Source of the DNA: JAJXZP01 sp963787185
GTDB taxonomy: Bacteria > Spirochaetota > Spirochaetia > Treponematales > Rectinemataceae
DNA: 64,000 nt
NCBI GenBank assembly: GCA_963787185.1
Contig: CAWBCC010000021.1
Location: 1-64,000, forward strand
Direction of reading: 5' to 3'
Shown here one piece after another: positions 63,150-64,000 of this stretch. The notes beneath the pieces are model-generated. The model had not been told where the DNA came from, made no database searches, and worked only from the letters and a program-made list of their open reading frames with translations. Position 1 is the stretch's first letter, and every line of letters begins with the position of its first letter. A program made the position numbers and the translations under genes.

Positions 63150-64000
63150 TCATTGTTGGAGTGAAATGAACTTTACGTCGACGCGGCGGTTTTTGGCCTG
63201 ATCCACCGGATCGATCGGGTTGTCCCAGCCGACACCCGTGGCAAGGACGCGGTTGGGCGGTAGACCGTAGTGGCCGATCAGCAAGGACCGGATGAACTCG
63301 GCCCGGCGCTTCGACAGTACCGTCAATTCGGCGGCACTATTCGCGTAGACCTGGGGCCCCTGAGCTTTGTAGGTGGCTTGCATCGAAGTATCGGAGTTTC
63401 CGACAAGCTCGATGGCAGTGGTCGACAGGAACTTGGTCTGCTCGGCCACCTTGTCCAGGAGAGCCATATTTTGCTTGAACTCTTGACGACTCGAATTGAC
63501 GTCGAAAGTGCTTTGGTTGGGATCGAAATACAGCACGACGTTGTCGGTCAAAACTACCTTCGAGGATTCGAGGTCCGAAAGGTCCAGGCTGGATTTGGTA
63601 TTGAAGGAGTTGAGCACCGTGTTCTTTTGGTCCTTGAACAGCCCCTCCTTGTCGATCGCCGCGAGGATTTGCGGAGCCAGGACCTGATCGGCTTCGTAGG
63701 TAGTTCCTTGGGGTATGACGCCCAACTCCTTATAATATTCTTGGGCCAGTATGAAGATTTTGTAGGTTCCGATAGTGTTTCCTTCGTCGAAGAACATCTT
63801 GTTTTCGGGGAAATTCGCTATATGAACGTCGTCGAGCATGCTTTTGGCATCCCCGGCGCCGGCCAGTTTGTAAAAACTGGCCATGTCGTCGTATGTCTTG
63901 TTCGAGATTTCCTGGGAGCCCTCCATCATGGCTTCGACAAAAGCCTGGGCCATCTTGGGCTTGTCGTGCAAGAAATCGGCCCGAACGATGTAGCAATCGG
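63150..64000 (-). CDS. Solute-binding protein fused to OmpA domain (5' end outside window)
   Basis: The frame is open through the window edge at 64000 (CYIVRADFLHDKPK). About 120 visible N-terminal residues look like the second lobe of an NrtA/SsuA-type ABC solute-binding protein (KPKMAQAFVEAMMEG). From about residue 140 before the stop, an OmpA/MotB-like peptidoglycan-binding domain follows (VVLYFDPNQSTFDV, then RRAEFIRSLL, then NRRVDVKFI). Such a fusion would anchor a solute sensor to peptidoglycan. Convergent with the URO-D gene. Confidence 0.82.
   Translation of the reverse strand, partial: DCYIVRADFLHDKPKMAQAFVEAMMEGSQEISNKTYDDMASFYKLAGAGDAKSMLDDVHIANFPENKMFFDEGNTIGTYKIFILAQEYYKELGVIPQGTTYEADQVLAPQILAAIDKEGLFKDQKNTVLNSFNTKSSLDLSDLESSKVVLTDNVVLYFDPNQSTFDVNSSRQEFKQNMALLDKVAEQTKFLSTTAIELVGNSDTSMQATYKAQGPQVYANSAAELTVLSKRRAEFIRSLLIGHYGLPPNRVLATGVGWDNPIDPVDQAKNRRVDVKFISLQQ

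Overview
The window is a GC-rich (roughly 60 %) bacterial chromosome segment with all-bacterial gene content. Several traits point to a spirochaete of the Treponema/Spirochaetales type: many methyl-accepting chemotaxis proteins, a chemosensory operon, sugar ABC transporters, a glycyl radical enzyme, a HydG-like radical SAM protein, and above all an integron whose integrase reads in the same direction as its cassettes, the 'inverted' arrangement described in Treponema denticola. The taxonomic call is inference.

Layout. 1-6.7 kb is an integron-like mobile region on the minus strand. An IntI-type integrase (4889-6073) is followed by an AT-rich stretch, an attC site (4231-4295), a unit with a tyrosine recombinase and an IS91-family HUH transposase, an attC-like hairpin (1636-1744), an AT-rich GIY-YIG nuclease cassette, another attC (684-750), and a second partial copy of the recombinase unit cut by the window edge. 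6.7-12.3 kb holds a polysaccharide deacetylase, two proteins of unknown function, an M23 peptidase and a PAS histidine kinase. 12.4-21 kb is a lactose-type module on the minus strand: a NarL-type two-component pair, a sugar-binding protein, a terminator/attenuator, two permeases and a GH2 beta-galactosidase. 21-22.3 kb has an inverted repeat region and a lipoprotein.

22.4-27.3 kb is a thiamin salvage operon (cytX-thiM-thiE-thiL-thiD) behind a TPP riboswitch and intrinsic terminator; thiL is frameshifted. 27.4-41.6 kb is one long minus-strand run: cheW, cheR-TPR, cheW, mcp, cheA-REC, cheB, REC-PAS-kinase, glycyl radical enzyme, activase, CZB chemoreceptor. Most junctions are 4-base stop/start overlaps. 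The gene set resembles the Wsp system, with the diguanylate cyclase output replaced by a REC-PAS-kinase and a GRE pair attached.

41.7-51.3 kb contains a WG-repeat exported protein, a flavodoxin remnant, a frameshifted PilZ gene, an epimerase, another MCP, a basic/acidic pair of small proteins, an iron-sulfur flavoprotein and a HydG-like protein. At 51.3-52.8 kb an HEPN/MNT toxin-antitoxin pair sits in duplicated DNA derived from the 3' end of argF (52773-53774), next to two copies of a 168-base palindrome. After a PIF1/RecD-like helicase, 55.8-63 kb is a sugar-uptake locus. It has a LacI repressor fused to a complete solute-binding protein, a clear promoter and operator, RbsC/RbsB/RbsA-type transporter genes and a URO-D family methyltransferase. 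The window ends inside a solute-binding protein/OmpA fusion.

Three genes (thiL, cheB, the PilZ gene) are each broken by an apparent single-base indel. Either the assembly carries residual indels or these genes are decaying.
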